A stretch of DNA of 6,613 nucleotides from Burkholderiales bacterium (GTDB lineage: Bacteria > Pseudomonadota > Gammaproteobacteria > Burkholderiales > Burkholderiaceae_C): assembly GCA_947474415.1 (NCBI GenBank), contig CANJKD010000134.1:1-6613 (forward strand). Direction: 5' to 3'. Each line of letters opens with the position of its first letter. Position 1 is the first letter of the stretch. Below, in pieces: positions 1 through 6,613 of the stretch. The notes below the pieces were generated by a model. That model was not told where the DNA came from. It ran no database searches and saw only the letters and a list, made by a program, of their open reading frames with translations. A program made the translations under genes and the position numbers.

Positions 1-16
1 ACCCTCAGAGAGGGTG

Positions 17-84
17 CTCAGGCCGCTAAGGGCCACATGGTGGGCCGCTTCGAGGCCCTTGGAGCGGCCCGGCGCTGGCCTGAG
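17..84 (+). repeat. Nested inverted repeats with two alternative folds
   Basis: Fold 1 pairs GGCCGCTAAGGGCC (21-34) with the complementary arm at 54-69, giving 14 base pairs interrupted by a GG bulge at 61-62. Fold 2 pairs CTCAGGCC (17-24) with GGCCTGAG (77-84) and encloses GGGCCGCT (42-49) paired with AGCGGCCC (63-70). The folds exclude each other because GGCCGCT occurs twice (21-27 and 43-49) and both copies compete for the one arm at 63-69. The pairings are read directly from the sequence; any regulatory role is inference. Confidence 0.5.
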
Positions 85-120
85 ACCGGGTCGCACGGGC
101 TGGCCGCACGCCGAACCCGC

Positions 121-150
121 ATGCCTCCGCGGCCGGGGCCGCCGAGGCAT
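121..150 (+). repeat. GC-rich imperfect palindrome before the ribB start
   Basis: ATGCCTC at 121-127 pairs with GAGGCAT at 144-150, and GCGGCC at 129-134 pairs with GGCCGC at 137-142, with a single C-C mismatch (128/143). The hairpin ends seven bases before the TACAAT box at 157. No T-tract follows, so it does not look like a standard intrinsic terminator. It could be the end of an upstream transcript, an operator-like dyad or a REP-like element. Confidence 0.45.
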
Positions 151-156
151 GCCGCC

Positions 157-162
157 TACAAT
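157..162 (+). promoter_or_regulatory. Candidate -10 box (TACAAT) for the ribB operon
   Basis: TACAAT matches five of six bases of the sigma-70 consensus TATAAT in very GC-rich surroundings and lies six bases before the ribB ATG at 169. A start of transcription 7-8 bases downstream would fall on or next to the A of the ATG, giving a leaderless mRNA. This fits the lack of a Shine-Dalgarno sequence. No good -35 box is visible at 16-18 bases upstream, so the call is tentative. Confidence 0.45.
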
Positions 163-168
163 CCCGCG

Positions 169-1266
169 ATGGTCATTTCCCAGATTCCCGAGCTGGTTGC
201 CGAGCTGGCCGCCGGGCGCATGATCGTCCTCGTCGACGAGGAAGACCGCGAAAACGAAGGCGACCTGCTGATCGCCGCCGAGCACGTCACCCCCGAGGCG
301 ATCAACTTCATGGCGCGCTACGGCCGCGGCCTGATCTGCCTGACGCTCACGCCCGAACGCTGCGACAAGCTGCAACTGCAGTCGATGACGGCGCGCAACG
401 GCACGCGCCACGGCACCGCGTTCACGGTCTCGATCGAAGCTGCCACCGGCGTCGACACCGGCATTTCGGCTGCCGACCGCGCCCGCACCGTGCAAGCCGC
501 CGTGGCGCGCGACGCGAAAGCAACCGACCTGGTGCAACCCGGCCACATCTTCCCGCTGCGCGCCCGGGAAGGCGGGGTGCTGATGCGCGCCGGCCACACC
601 GAAGCGGGCTGCGACCTGGCCGGCATGGCGGGCCTGGTCCCCGCCGCCGTGATCTGCGAGGTGATGAAGGACGACGGCACGATGGCGCGCCTGCCCGACC
701 TGATGGTCTTCGCGCAGGAGCACGGCCTGAAAATTGGCACCATCGCCGACCTGATCGAATACCGCAGCCGCAACGAAACGCTGATCGAACGCGCCAGCCA
801 GCGCAGGCTCTTGACCGCGCAAGGCGAGTTCGACTGCACCGCCTTTCGCGACCGCACCGGCGGCCTGCACCTGGCACTCACCCATGGCCGCTGGACGCCG
901 GCCGACGAGGTGTTGGTGCGGGTGCATGAGCCCTTGTCGGTGATGGACCTGCTGGACGCGGGCGGCAGCGAACATTCTTGGCCCTTACCGCGTGCGTTGG
1001 CCGCCTTGCAGGCCAGCGAACGCGGCGCGGCGGTGCTGCTGAACTGCGGCGAAGTCGCCGCGGCGCTGCTGCCGCGCGTGCTTGCTTGCGACGAGGCTGC
1101 CCCCGCACGCACCGGCCCGATGGACCTGCGCACCTACGGCATCGGCGCGCAGATCCTGCGCGAGATCGGCATCACGAAGATGAAGCTGCTCGGCAGCCCG
1201 CGCCGCATGCCCAGCATGGCGGGCTACGGCCTCGAAGTCACTGGCTTCGTTGCCGCTCATTCATGA
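169..1266 (+). CDS. ribB: 3,4-dihydroxy-2-butanone 4-phosphate synthase with degenerate GTP cyclohydrolase II-like domain (RibBA/RibBX type)
   Basis: This cytoplasmic riboflavin enzyme converts ribulose 5-phosphate to 3,4-dihydroxy-2-butanone 4-phosphate and formate. The 365-residue protein has an N-terminal DHBP synthase domain (about 1-205) with the acidic metal/substrate loop [10 protein letters not shown] (23-32), the segment [11 protein letters not shown] (98-108), HIFPL (126-130) and the catalytic RAGHTEAG (140-147). The C-terminal part (about 206-365) keeps the GTP cyclohydrolase II tail motif YGIGAQIL (323-330) but lacks the zinc-binding cysteines and the FGS-R-CDC motif. That half is therefore probably not a GTP cyclohydrolase, which fits the RibBX variant known in Proteobacteria; a separate RibA is expected elsewhere. 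The ATG at 169 was chosen because homology begins there. The frame stays open further upstream, but that extension looks non-coding. ribH follows after 24 bases. Confidence 0.95.
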   Translation: MVISQIPELVAELAAGRMIVLVDEEDRENEGDLLIAAEHVTPEAINFMARYGRGLICLTLTPERCDKLQLQSMTARNGTRHGTAFTVSIEAATGVDTGISAADRARTVQAAVARDAKATDLVQPGHIFPLRAREGGVLMRAGHTEAGCDLAGMAGLVPAAVICEVMKDDGTMARLPDLMVFAQEHGLKIGTIADLIEYRSRNETLIERASQRRLLTAQGEFDCTAFRDRTGGLHLALTHGRWTPADEVLVRVHEPLSVMDLLDAGGSEHSWPLPRALAALQASERGAAVLLNCGEVAAALLPRVLACDEAAPARTGPMDLRTYGIGAQILREIGITKMKLLGSPRRMPSMAGYGLEVTGFVAAHS

Positions 1267-1290
1267 CAACAACTCATTCGGAACTGCACC

Positions 1291-1794
1291 ATGCAAGACG
1301 CTGACAAGGGCGAGAGCCGGAACGCGAATGGCCTGGCCAGCGGTGGCGGCCTGATCGCCAAGATCGACGGGCGCGACCTGCGCATCGGCATCGTCCAGGC
1401 GCGCTTCAATGCGGCGCTGACCGACACGCTGGCCCGGGCCTGCCTCGCAGAGTTGAGCGCGCTGGGCGTGAACCCGAAGCACATCAAGCACGTCAGCGTG
1501 CCGGGTGCCCTCGAAGTGCCGCTGGCGCTGCTGGCGCTGGCCGAGACCGAAGGCTACGACGCGCTCATCGCGCTGGGCTGCATCGTGCGCGGCGAGACCT
1601 ATCACTTCGAGCTGGTGGCGAATGAAAGCGGCGCCGGCGTGACGCGGGTGTCACTCGACAACGGCATCCCGATCGCGAACGCGATCCTGACCGTCGAGAC
1701 CGAAGCGCAGGCCTGGGCACGCGCCGAGGAAAAAGGCCGTGACGCAGCCCGCGTGGCGGTCGAGATGGCCAATCTGATGGAACACATTTCGTGA
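1291..1794 (+). CDS. ribH: 6,7-dimethyl-8-ribityllumazine synthase
   Basis: RibH condenses 5-amino-6-ribitylaminouracil with the RibB product to form 6,7-dimethyl-8-ribityllumazine, the penultimate step of riboflavin synthesis, usually as a hollow pentamer or 60-mer capsid. The 167-residue protein shows the family motifs in order: QARFN (36-40, with the substrate-stacking Phe39), VPGALE (70-75), [12 protein letters not shown] (96-107, with the catalytic His105) and [16 protein letters not shown] (126-141). The first 20 or so residues are a polar Gly/Ser/Asn-rich extension before the core, common in this family. No strong Shine-Dalgarno precedes the ATG. Spacing behind ribB and the GTGA overlap with nusB suggest one transcript. 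Nothing looks broken. Confidence 0.97.
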   Translation: MQDADKGESRNANGLASGGGLIAKIDGRDLRIGIVQARFNAALTDTLARACLAELSALGVNPKHIKHVSVPGALEVPLALLALAETEGYDALIALGCIVRGETYHFELVANESGAGVTRVSLDNGIPIANAILTVETEAQAWARAEEKGRDAARVAVEMANLMEHIS

Positions 1795-1808
1795 ACGACG
1801 TGAACGAC
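1791..1808 (+). repeat. 9-bp tandem repeat duplicating the nusB start region
   Basis: GTGAACGAC occurs twice head to tail (1791-1799 and 1800-1808), encoding Met/Val-Asn-Asp twice and offering two in-frame GTG starts. Further GTG codons lie at 1809 and 1812. Only the first overlaps the ribH stop codon. Confidence 0.7.
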
Positions 1809-2348
1809 GTGGTGGGCTCCGACCCGGCCGCCGAGCCGGCGCAACCCCCCTTGCCCGCAGCGGCCGGCAGCCCCGCAGCGCGGCCGCCGAAGAAGAAGCG
1901 CGCCCCGCCAAAATCGGCACGCCGCCGCTCGCGCGAGATCGCGCTGCAAGGCATCTACGAGTGGCTGGTGTCGGGCGCCGAGCCCGGCTTGGTCGATGCC
2001 CACGTGCGCGAACAGAACGACTTCGACAAGTGCGACACGGTTCACTTCGACGCGCTGCTCCACGGCTGCATCCGCGAGGCTGCAGCGATCGACGAAGTGC
2101 TGGCCCGCCATGTCGACCGCAAGACCACGATGCTGTCGCCGGTGGAACATGGCGTGCTGATGATCGGCGTGTACGAACTGCAGCACTGCATCGAGATCCC
2201 GTACAAAGTGGCAATCAACGAAGCGGTGGAACTTGCGAAGAGTTTCGGCGGCACCGATGGCCACAAGTACGTGAACGGCGTGCTCGACAAGGCCGCCGTC
2301 GACCTGCGCACGGTCGAGGTCGAAGCGATGCGTGCGGCGCGGCGTTGA
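1791..2348 (+). CDS. nusB: Transcription antitermination factor NusB
   Basis: NusB binds boxA RNA together with NusE (ribosomal protein S10) and supports antitermination on rRNA operons. The 185-residue product has a core from about residue 43 ([16 protein letters not shown]) with the conserved [16 protein letters not shown] segment (115-130), then [18 protein letters not shown] (137-154) and KYVNGVLDK (159-167), typical of the family C-terminal half. The first 42 residues are an Ala/Pro/Lys-rich, probably disordered extension, making it longer than the 139-residue E. coli protein. The start is GTG within a GTGA overlap with the ribH stop, implying translational coupling. A second in-frame GTG at 1800, created by a 9-bp tandem repeat, could serve instead. 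The ribH-nusB order is common in bacteria. Confidence 0.95.
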   Translation: MNDVNDVVGSDPAAEPAQPPLPAAAGSPAARPPKKKRAPPKSARRRSREIALQGIYEWLVSGAEPGLVDAHVREQNDFDKCDTVHFDALLHGCIREAAAIDEVLARHVDRKTTMLSPVEHGVLMIGVYELQHCIEIPYKVAINEAVELAKSFGGTDGHKYVNGVLDKAAVDLRTVEVEAMRAARR

Positions 2349-2362
2349 ATCGGGCGCTCGCG

Positions 2363-2405
2363 GCATGAAGCTAGCCATTTGCCCGTCGTTCGCATGAAGC
2401 TCGCC
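2363..2405 (+). repeat. 14-bp near-direct repeat around the aminotransferase start
   Basis: GCATGAAGCTAGCC (2363-2376) and GCATGAAGCTCGCC (2392-2405) differ at one base and are 29 bases apart. Each contains ATG AAG CT(A/C) GCC, encoding MKLA. The first copy opens a 10-codon ORF (MKLAICPSFA) whose TGA at 2395-2397 overlaps the real ATG as ATGA. It may be a vestigial duplicated start or a tiny leader ORF coupling translation; neither copy has a clear Shine-Dalgarno. Confidence 0.5.
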
Positions 2406-3575
2406 CGGCGGCTCGACCACATCGAACCTTTCTACGTGATGGAGTTCGCGAAGGCGGCGGCCGAGCTGGCGCGCAGCGCCGAGTGCGCGGCCGAACCGAT
2501 GATCTTCCTGAACATCGGCGAGCCCGACTTCACCGCCCCACCACTGGTGCAGCAAGCGGCCGAACGCGCCCTGCACGCCGGCCGCACGCAATACACCGAT
2601 GCCACCGGCCTGCCGGCGCTGCGTGAGCGCATCAGCGGCTGGTATGCAGGCCGCTTCGGCCTGCGCATTGCGCCACGCCGCATCGTCGTCACGGCTGGCG
2701 CCTCGGCCGCCTTGCAGCTCGCCTGCCTGGCGCTGGTGGACCGCGACGACGAGGTGCTGCTGCCCGACCCGAGCTACCCCTGCAACCGCCACTTCGTGGC
2801 GGCGGCAGAAGGGCGGCCGGTGCTGGTGCCGGCCAGCGCCGATGAGCGCTACCAGCTCAGCGCGGCCAGCGTGCGCGCGGCATGGGGCGAGCGCACGCGC
2901 GGCGTGTTGCTCGCATCACCATCGAACCCGACCGGCACCTCGATCGACCCCGACGAGATGGGCCGCATCGTGGCCACAGTGCGCGAGCACGGCGGCTTCA
3001 CCATGGTCGACGAGATCTACCTCGGTCTGAGTTTCGACGACCGTTTCGGCCACAGCGCCCTGGCGCATGGGCAAGGGCATGGCGACGACGTGATCTCGAT
3101 CAACAGCTTCTCGAAATACTTCAGCATGACCGGCTGGCGCCTGGGCTGGCTGGTGGTGCCGGAGGAATTGGTGGCACCGATCGAGAAGCTGGCGCAGAAC
3201 CTGTACATCTGCCCGTCCACGGTGGCACAGCACGCCGCGCTGGCCTGCTTCGAACCCGAGTCGATCCAGGAATACGAGCGCCGCCGCTGCGAATTTCGCG
3301 CCCGGCGCGACTTCCTGGTACCAGCCTTGAACCGCCTCGGCCTGCCCGTGCCGGTGCTGCCCGACGGCGCGTTCTACGCCTGGGCCGACTGCTCGGCGCA
3401 CCATGCCAGCAGTTGGGATTTCAGCTTTGACATGTTGCGCCGCGCACACGTCGCCATCACACCTGGGCGAGACTTCGGCCGTCACGCGAGCGAGCGTTTC
3501 GTGCGGCTGTCTTACGCCAGTTCGATGGCGCACCTGCAAGAAGCCGTCGCCAGGCTGGAACGCGTCTTGTCATAG
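2394..3575 (+). CDS. PLP-dependent aminotransferase, class I/II fold
   Basis: This is a fold-type I aminotransferase of 393 residues, cytosolic, transferring an amino group between an amino acid and a 2-oxo acid through pyridoxal phosphate. Visible landmarks are NIGEPDF (40-46), GASAALQLA (102-110, cofactor phosphate region), SPSNPTG (175-181, Asn178), VDEIYLGLS (205-213, Asp206 and Tyr209), SFSKYFSMTGWRLGW (238-252, Schiff-base Lys241) and the carboxylate-binding Arg371 in RLSYA. All key residues are present, so it should be active. The amino-acid substrate cannot be assigned; aspartate- or alanine-type activity are both possible. The ATG at 2394 begins the conserved MKLARRLDHIEPFYVME; a TTG at 2379 would add five residues but is less likely. 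It starts 45 bases after nusB and probably ends the first operon. Confidence 0.93.
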   Translation: MKLARRLDHIEPFYVMEFAKAAAELARSAECAAEPMIFLNIGEPDFTAPPLVQQAAERALHAGRTQYTDATGLPALRERISGWYAGRFGLRIAPRRIVVTAGASAALQLACLALVDRDDEVLLPDPSYPCNRHFVAAAEGRPVLVPASADERYQLSAASVRAAWGERTRGVLLASPSNPTGTSIDPDEMGRIVATVREHGGFTMVDEIYLGLSFDDRFGHSALAHGQGHGDDVISINSFSKYFSMTGWRLGWLVVPEELVAPIEKLAQNLYICPSTVAQHAALACFEPESIQEYERRRCEFRARRDFLVPALNRLGLPVPVLPDGAFYAWADCSAHHASSWDFSFDMLRRAHVAITPGRDFGRHASERFVRLSYASSMAHLQEAVARLERVLS

Positions 3576-3576
3576 C

Positions 3577-3628
3577 GGGCGTGGCATCGGGCCCGGCGCC
3601 GGCTTACGCCAACCGCGCAATGCCGCCC
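3577..3628 (+). terminator. Possible 3'-end stem-loop after the aminotransferase
   Basis: The arms GGGC (3577-3580) plus GGCAT (3583-3587) pair with ATGCC (3620-3624) plus GCCC (3625-3628), making a 9-bp stem with a 2-base bulge (3581-3582) that begins two bases after the TAG stop. The loop holds a small inner GGCG/CGCC hairpin (3595-3598 with 3607-3610). No T-tract follows, so it is not a canonical intrinsic terminator; it might be an mRNA 3'-end stabiliser or a Rho-linked end. Confidence 0.25.
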
Positions 3629-3699
3629 AAATGGTGAGGGTGTGTGACGAAGAGGTGGGAGAACGCGCTTTTCGGACCATCAGCCGCGCGGGGCTGGGC

Positions 3700-3705
3700 T
3701 AAGCT
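3700..3705 (+). promoter_or_regulatory. Weak candidate -10 box (TAAGCT) for the kinase gene
   Basis: TAAGCT matches only the TA and final T of the consensus, yet it sits exactly six bases before the GTG start, the same spacing as TACAAT before ribB. No Shine-Dalgarno is visible before the GTG, so a leaderless transcript is possible. A 5-bp dyad, CAGCC/GGCTG at 3681-3685 and 3692-3696, lies just upstream. No clear -35 box is seen. Confidence 0.3.
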
Positions 3706-3711
3706 GGCACG

Positions 3712-5390
<1,679 letters not shown>

Positions 5391-5391
<1 letters not shown>

Positions 5392-5801
5392 TGAAACCCA
5401 TGATGAAGCCACCGCTCGCCTGCATCGCCAGCATCGCCATCGCGATCACCTTGTCGCTGGCCGCCTGTGCCCTGCCACCGACTGACGCGCCCGGCCTGAT
5501 GGACGTGTCCGACCGCCCTGCCGAGAAGGCCTTGCTGGCCGGCATGCGGGCCTATGACGACGCTCAGTATCGGCAAGCCGAACAGCAACTGTTGCTGGCG
5601 CTGAACAGCGCTCTCGCCTCAAAGCGCGACCGGGCGGCGGCACACAAGCACCTTGCCTTCATCTACTGCACCAGCGACCGCCTGATCGCCTGCGAAACCG
5701 AGTTCCGCGCCGCCCGCGCGGTCGACCCGAAGTTCACGCTGAGCAAGTCGGAAGCAGGCCACCCGGTGTGGGGCCCGGTGTACCAGCGCGTGCAGCAATA
5801 A
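5391..5801 (+). CDS. Small lipoprotein with TPR-like repeat, resembling the TssQ family of T6SS-associated lipoproteins
   Basis: This 136-residue protein has a type II signal peptide: a short basic start, a hydrophobic stretch (about 9-23) and the lipobox LAAC (23-26), so Cys26 should be lipidated. No Asp follows the cysteine, which favours outer-membrane sorting. The mature part is helical: RPAEKALLAGMRAYDDAQYRQAEQ and the following helices (42-111) look like one or two TPR units, then a conserved-looking end EAGHPVWGPVYQRV (121-134). From memory this pattern, including FIYC (90-93) and the HPxWGP tail, matches TssQ-like lipoproteins; I am moderately sure of that name and no T6SS gene is in the window. 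The ATG lies in a TGATG overlap with the kinase stop, so the two are probably made together. ATGs at 5400 and 5403 are alternative starts that keep the signal peptide. Confidence 0.88.
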
Positions 5802-5811
5802 TCGCGCAGCC

Positions 5812-5834
5812 CGCCGCCGATCCCCGTGGCGGCG
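5812..5834 (+). other. Hairpin between the lipoprotein gene and ybgC
   Basis: CGCCGCC (5812-5818) pairs perfectly with GGCGGCG (5828-5834) around a 9-base loop, in the 49-base gap between the two genes and 16 bases before the ybgC ATG. No T-tract follows. It could be a processing or attenuation structure separating the cassette from tol-pal, or chance in GC-rich DNA. Confidence 0.35.
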
Positions 5835-5850
5835 ACCAGCCCCTGCGCCA

Positions 5851-6333
5851 ATGCCCGCACCCGCCTCATTTGCCGATCACGCCCGCGCCGACTTTCGCCT
5901 CGCCGTGCGCGTCTACTGGGAAGACACCGATGCCGGGGGCGTCGTTTTTTACGCCAATTACCTGAAATTCTTCGAGCGCGCCCGCACCGAATGGCTGCGC
6001 TCGCTCGGCCACCAACAGCAGCTGATGCGAATGCGCGACGGTGTGATGTTCGTCGTCACCGACACCACGCTGCGCTACCTGCGGCCAGCACGTCTCGACG
6101 ACGAACTCGACGTGACGGTGCACGTGAAACACGCCGGCCGCGCGCAACTGACGCTCTGCCAACAAGCCTGGCGCCGCCGCGAAACCGGCGACACCGCAGG
6201 CCCTGAATTGCTCACCGAAGGCACGATCCGCATCGGCTGTGTGGACGCCGGAACTTTCCGGCCTGCCCGCATTCCGACGGCGGTGTGCCACTCCCTTATC
6301 CCGCTTGCCTTCCCCCGGATGACCCACGGATGA
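5851..6333 (+). CDS. ybgC: YbgC family acyl-CoA thioesterase of the tol-pal operon
   Basis: This hotdog-fold thioesterase hydrolyses acyl-CoA or acyl-ACP thioesters and is linked to phospholipid metabolism at the inner membrane; in many Proteobacteria its gene opens the tol-pal operon. The 160-residue protein carries the signature VYWEDTDAGGVVFYANYLKF (21-40), where Asp27 corresponds to the catalytic Asp18 of E. coli YbgC, followed by ERARTEWLR (42-50). It is about 26 residues longer than E. coli YbgC, partly from a 10-residue N-terminal addition and partly from a divergent tail (about 130-160). The ATG at 5851 has no clear Shine-Dalgarno but is the only sensible start before the hotdog core. 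The stop TGA overlaps the tolQ ATG as ATGA. The codons of the active-site loop form a terminator-like hairpin (see 5928-5950). Confidence 0.95.
   Translation: MPAPASFADHARADFRLAVRVYWEDTDAGGVVFYANYLKFFERARTEWLRSLGHQQQLMRMRDGVMFVVTDTTLRYLRPARLDDELDVTVHVKHAGRAQLTLCQQAWRRRETGDTAGPELLTEGTIRIGCVDAGTFRPARIPTAVCHSLIPLAFPRMTHG
5928..5950 (+). terminator. Intragenic terminator-like hairpin with T6 tract in ybgC
   Basis: CGATGCC (5928-5934) pairs with GGCGTCG (5938-5944) over seven positions (one T-G wobble) around a GGG loop, and six T residues (5945-5950) follow directly. This is the shape of an intrinsic terminator, yet it lies on the sense strand within the codons for the DTDAGGVVFY active-site motif. 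It may be chance, or an attenuator that acts when ribosomes are absent. Confidence 0.4.
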
Positions 6334-6613
6334 ACCAGGACTTTTCGATCTTCACGCTGGTCATCCATGCGAGCTTCGTCGTTCAACTCGTGATGGCCGG
6401 CCTGATGGTCGCCTCGCTGGCCAGTTGGACCGTCATCTTCAGCAAGCTCTTCGGCCTGAAGCGCACACGCGGCGACAACGAGCTCTTCGAGCGCGAATTC
6501 TGGGCCGGCAAGAACATCAACGAGTTGTATGCCGAGGCGCTGAAGCGTACCGACGGCTCGCCGATGGCGCGCATCTTCGCCTCCGGCATGCGCGAATTCA
6601 TGAAGCTGCGCGA
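6330..6613 (+). CDS. tolQ: TolQ, proton-channel subunit of the Tol-Pal system (N-terminal part)
   Basis: TolQ belongs to the MotA/TolQ/ExbB family. With TolR it forms the inner-membrane motor that uses the proton motive force to drive TolA and Pal, needed for outer-membrane constriction and integrity during division. The window contains the first 94 codons and ends inside the gene. Visible are a short N-terminal segment MNQDFSIFTLVIHAS, the first transmembrane helix (about residues 15-38, including QLVMAGLMVASLASWTVIF at 19-37), and the start of the cytoplasmic loop with FEREFWAGKNINELY (53-67) and ARIFASGMREF (80-90), all typical of TolQ. The ATG overlaps the ybgC stop as ATGA, supporting coupled translation. 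The remaining helices lie beyond the window. The reading frame is intact up to the edge. Confidence 0.95.
   Translation, partial: MNQDFSIFTLVIHASFVVQLVMAGLMVASLASWTVIFSKLFGLKRTRGDNELFEREFWAGKNINELYAEALKRTDGSPMARIFASGMREFMKLR

Larger units (their letters stand above)
1..168 (+). other. Non-coding leader upstream of ribB, rich in inverted repeats
   Basis: This stretch has no convincing gene: two frames stay open, but the translation looks like GC-rich noise and matches no family I recognise. It holds a perfect 6-bp hairpin at 1-15 (ACCCTC/GAGGGT, loop AGA), a 14-bp stem with a GG bulge pairing 21-34 with 54-69, and a 13-bp hairpin at 121-150. The conserved FMN riboswitch (RFN) core, which often precedes ribB in Proteobacteria, is absent. 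Whether this is the 3' end of an upstream transcript or a true 5' leader cannot be told from the window alone. Confidence 0.6.

Noticed and set aside
37..168. Upstream in-frame extension of ribB starting at an ATG at 37
   Set aside because: The extra 44 residues look non-coding, and homology to DHBP synthase begins at the ATG at 169.
1..168. FMN riboswitch (RFN element) before ribB
   Set aside because: The conserved core sequences of that riboswitch are not present in these bases; one could still lie further upstream, outside the window.
318..1133. 271-residue minus-strand open frame opposite ribB
   Set aside because: It is a shadow of ribB with a Ser/Arg-rich composition and no recognisable domain.
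2379..2393. TTG start adding five residues to the aminotransferase
   Set aside because: The ATG at 2394 begins the conserved MKLA-type N-terminus and TTG is a weaker start with no ribosome-binding site.
1602..2792. 396-residue open frame on the minus strand across ribH, nusB and the aminotransferase
   Set aside because: It is antisense to three well-recognised genes, shows no family motif and has low-complexity His/Arg/Ala composition typical of the reverse of GC-rich codons.
3403..3702. 99-residue plus-strand open frame spanning the aminotransferase end and the spacer
   Set aside because: It is mostly an alternate frame of the aminotransferase, with no recognisable domain or conserved start.
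5796..5802. AATAAT-like -10 box at the end of the lipoprotein gene as a promoter for ybgC
   Set aside because: No -35 box lies at a suitable distance and the bases include the last Gln codon and the stop, so the match is weak.

Overview
This 6.6 kb window is high-GC DNA, densely packed with genes that all run on the + strand. Gene content and protein wording point to a betaproteobacterium of the order Burkholderiales, perhaps the Rubrivivax/Leptothrix/Methylibium group. That placement is an inference from recalled family sequences and gene order, not from a search. Gaps are short (none over about 170 bases), and several junctions are overlapping stop/start codons, as in co-transcribed operons.

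Region 1 (1-168) is a non-coding leader. It is rich in inverted repeats and ends in a TACAAT -10-like box six bases before the first start codon. Region 2 (169-3575) is a riboflavin/NusB block: a DHBP synthase fused to a degenerate GTP cyclohydrolase II-like domain (RibBX type), lumazine synthase (ribH), the antitermination factor nusB (4-base overlap with ribH), and a class I/II PLP aminotransferase. RibB supplies the four-carbon unit that RibH condenses with the pyrimidine intermediate to make lumazine, the precursor of riboflavin. NusB serves rRNA transcription antitermination. The aminotransferase substrate cannot be read from sequence.

Region 3 (3576-3711) is a spacer with a possible 3'-end stem-loop for the first block and a weak promoter-like box for the next. 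Region 4 (3712-5801) is a two-gene cassette. Its first gene encodes a Hanks-type Ser/Thr kinase with all catalytic motifs, one transmembrane helix, an Ala/Pro-rich linker and a C-terminal PEGA domain. Its second gene, overlapping by one base, encodes a small lipoprotein with a TPR-like helical repeat that resembles the T6SS-associated TssQ family. Region 5 (5851-6613) opens the tol-pal envelope operon: ybgC thioesterase, then tolQ starting in an ATGA overlap and cut off by the window end.

The housekeeping genes are ordinary. The parts most worth a second look are the kinase/lipoprotein pair lodged just upstream of tol-pal, a terminator-like hairpin plus T6 tract that coincides with the ybgC active-site codons, two mutually exclusive folds in the leader before ribB, and two genes whose -10-like boxes sit at the same distance from the start codon, suggesting leaderless mRNAs. 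No mobile element, CRISPR array, tRNA or rRNA was seen.
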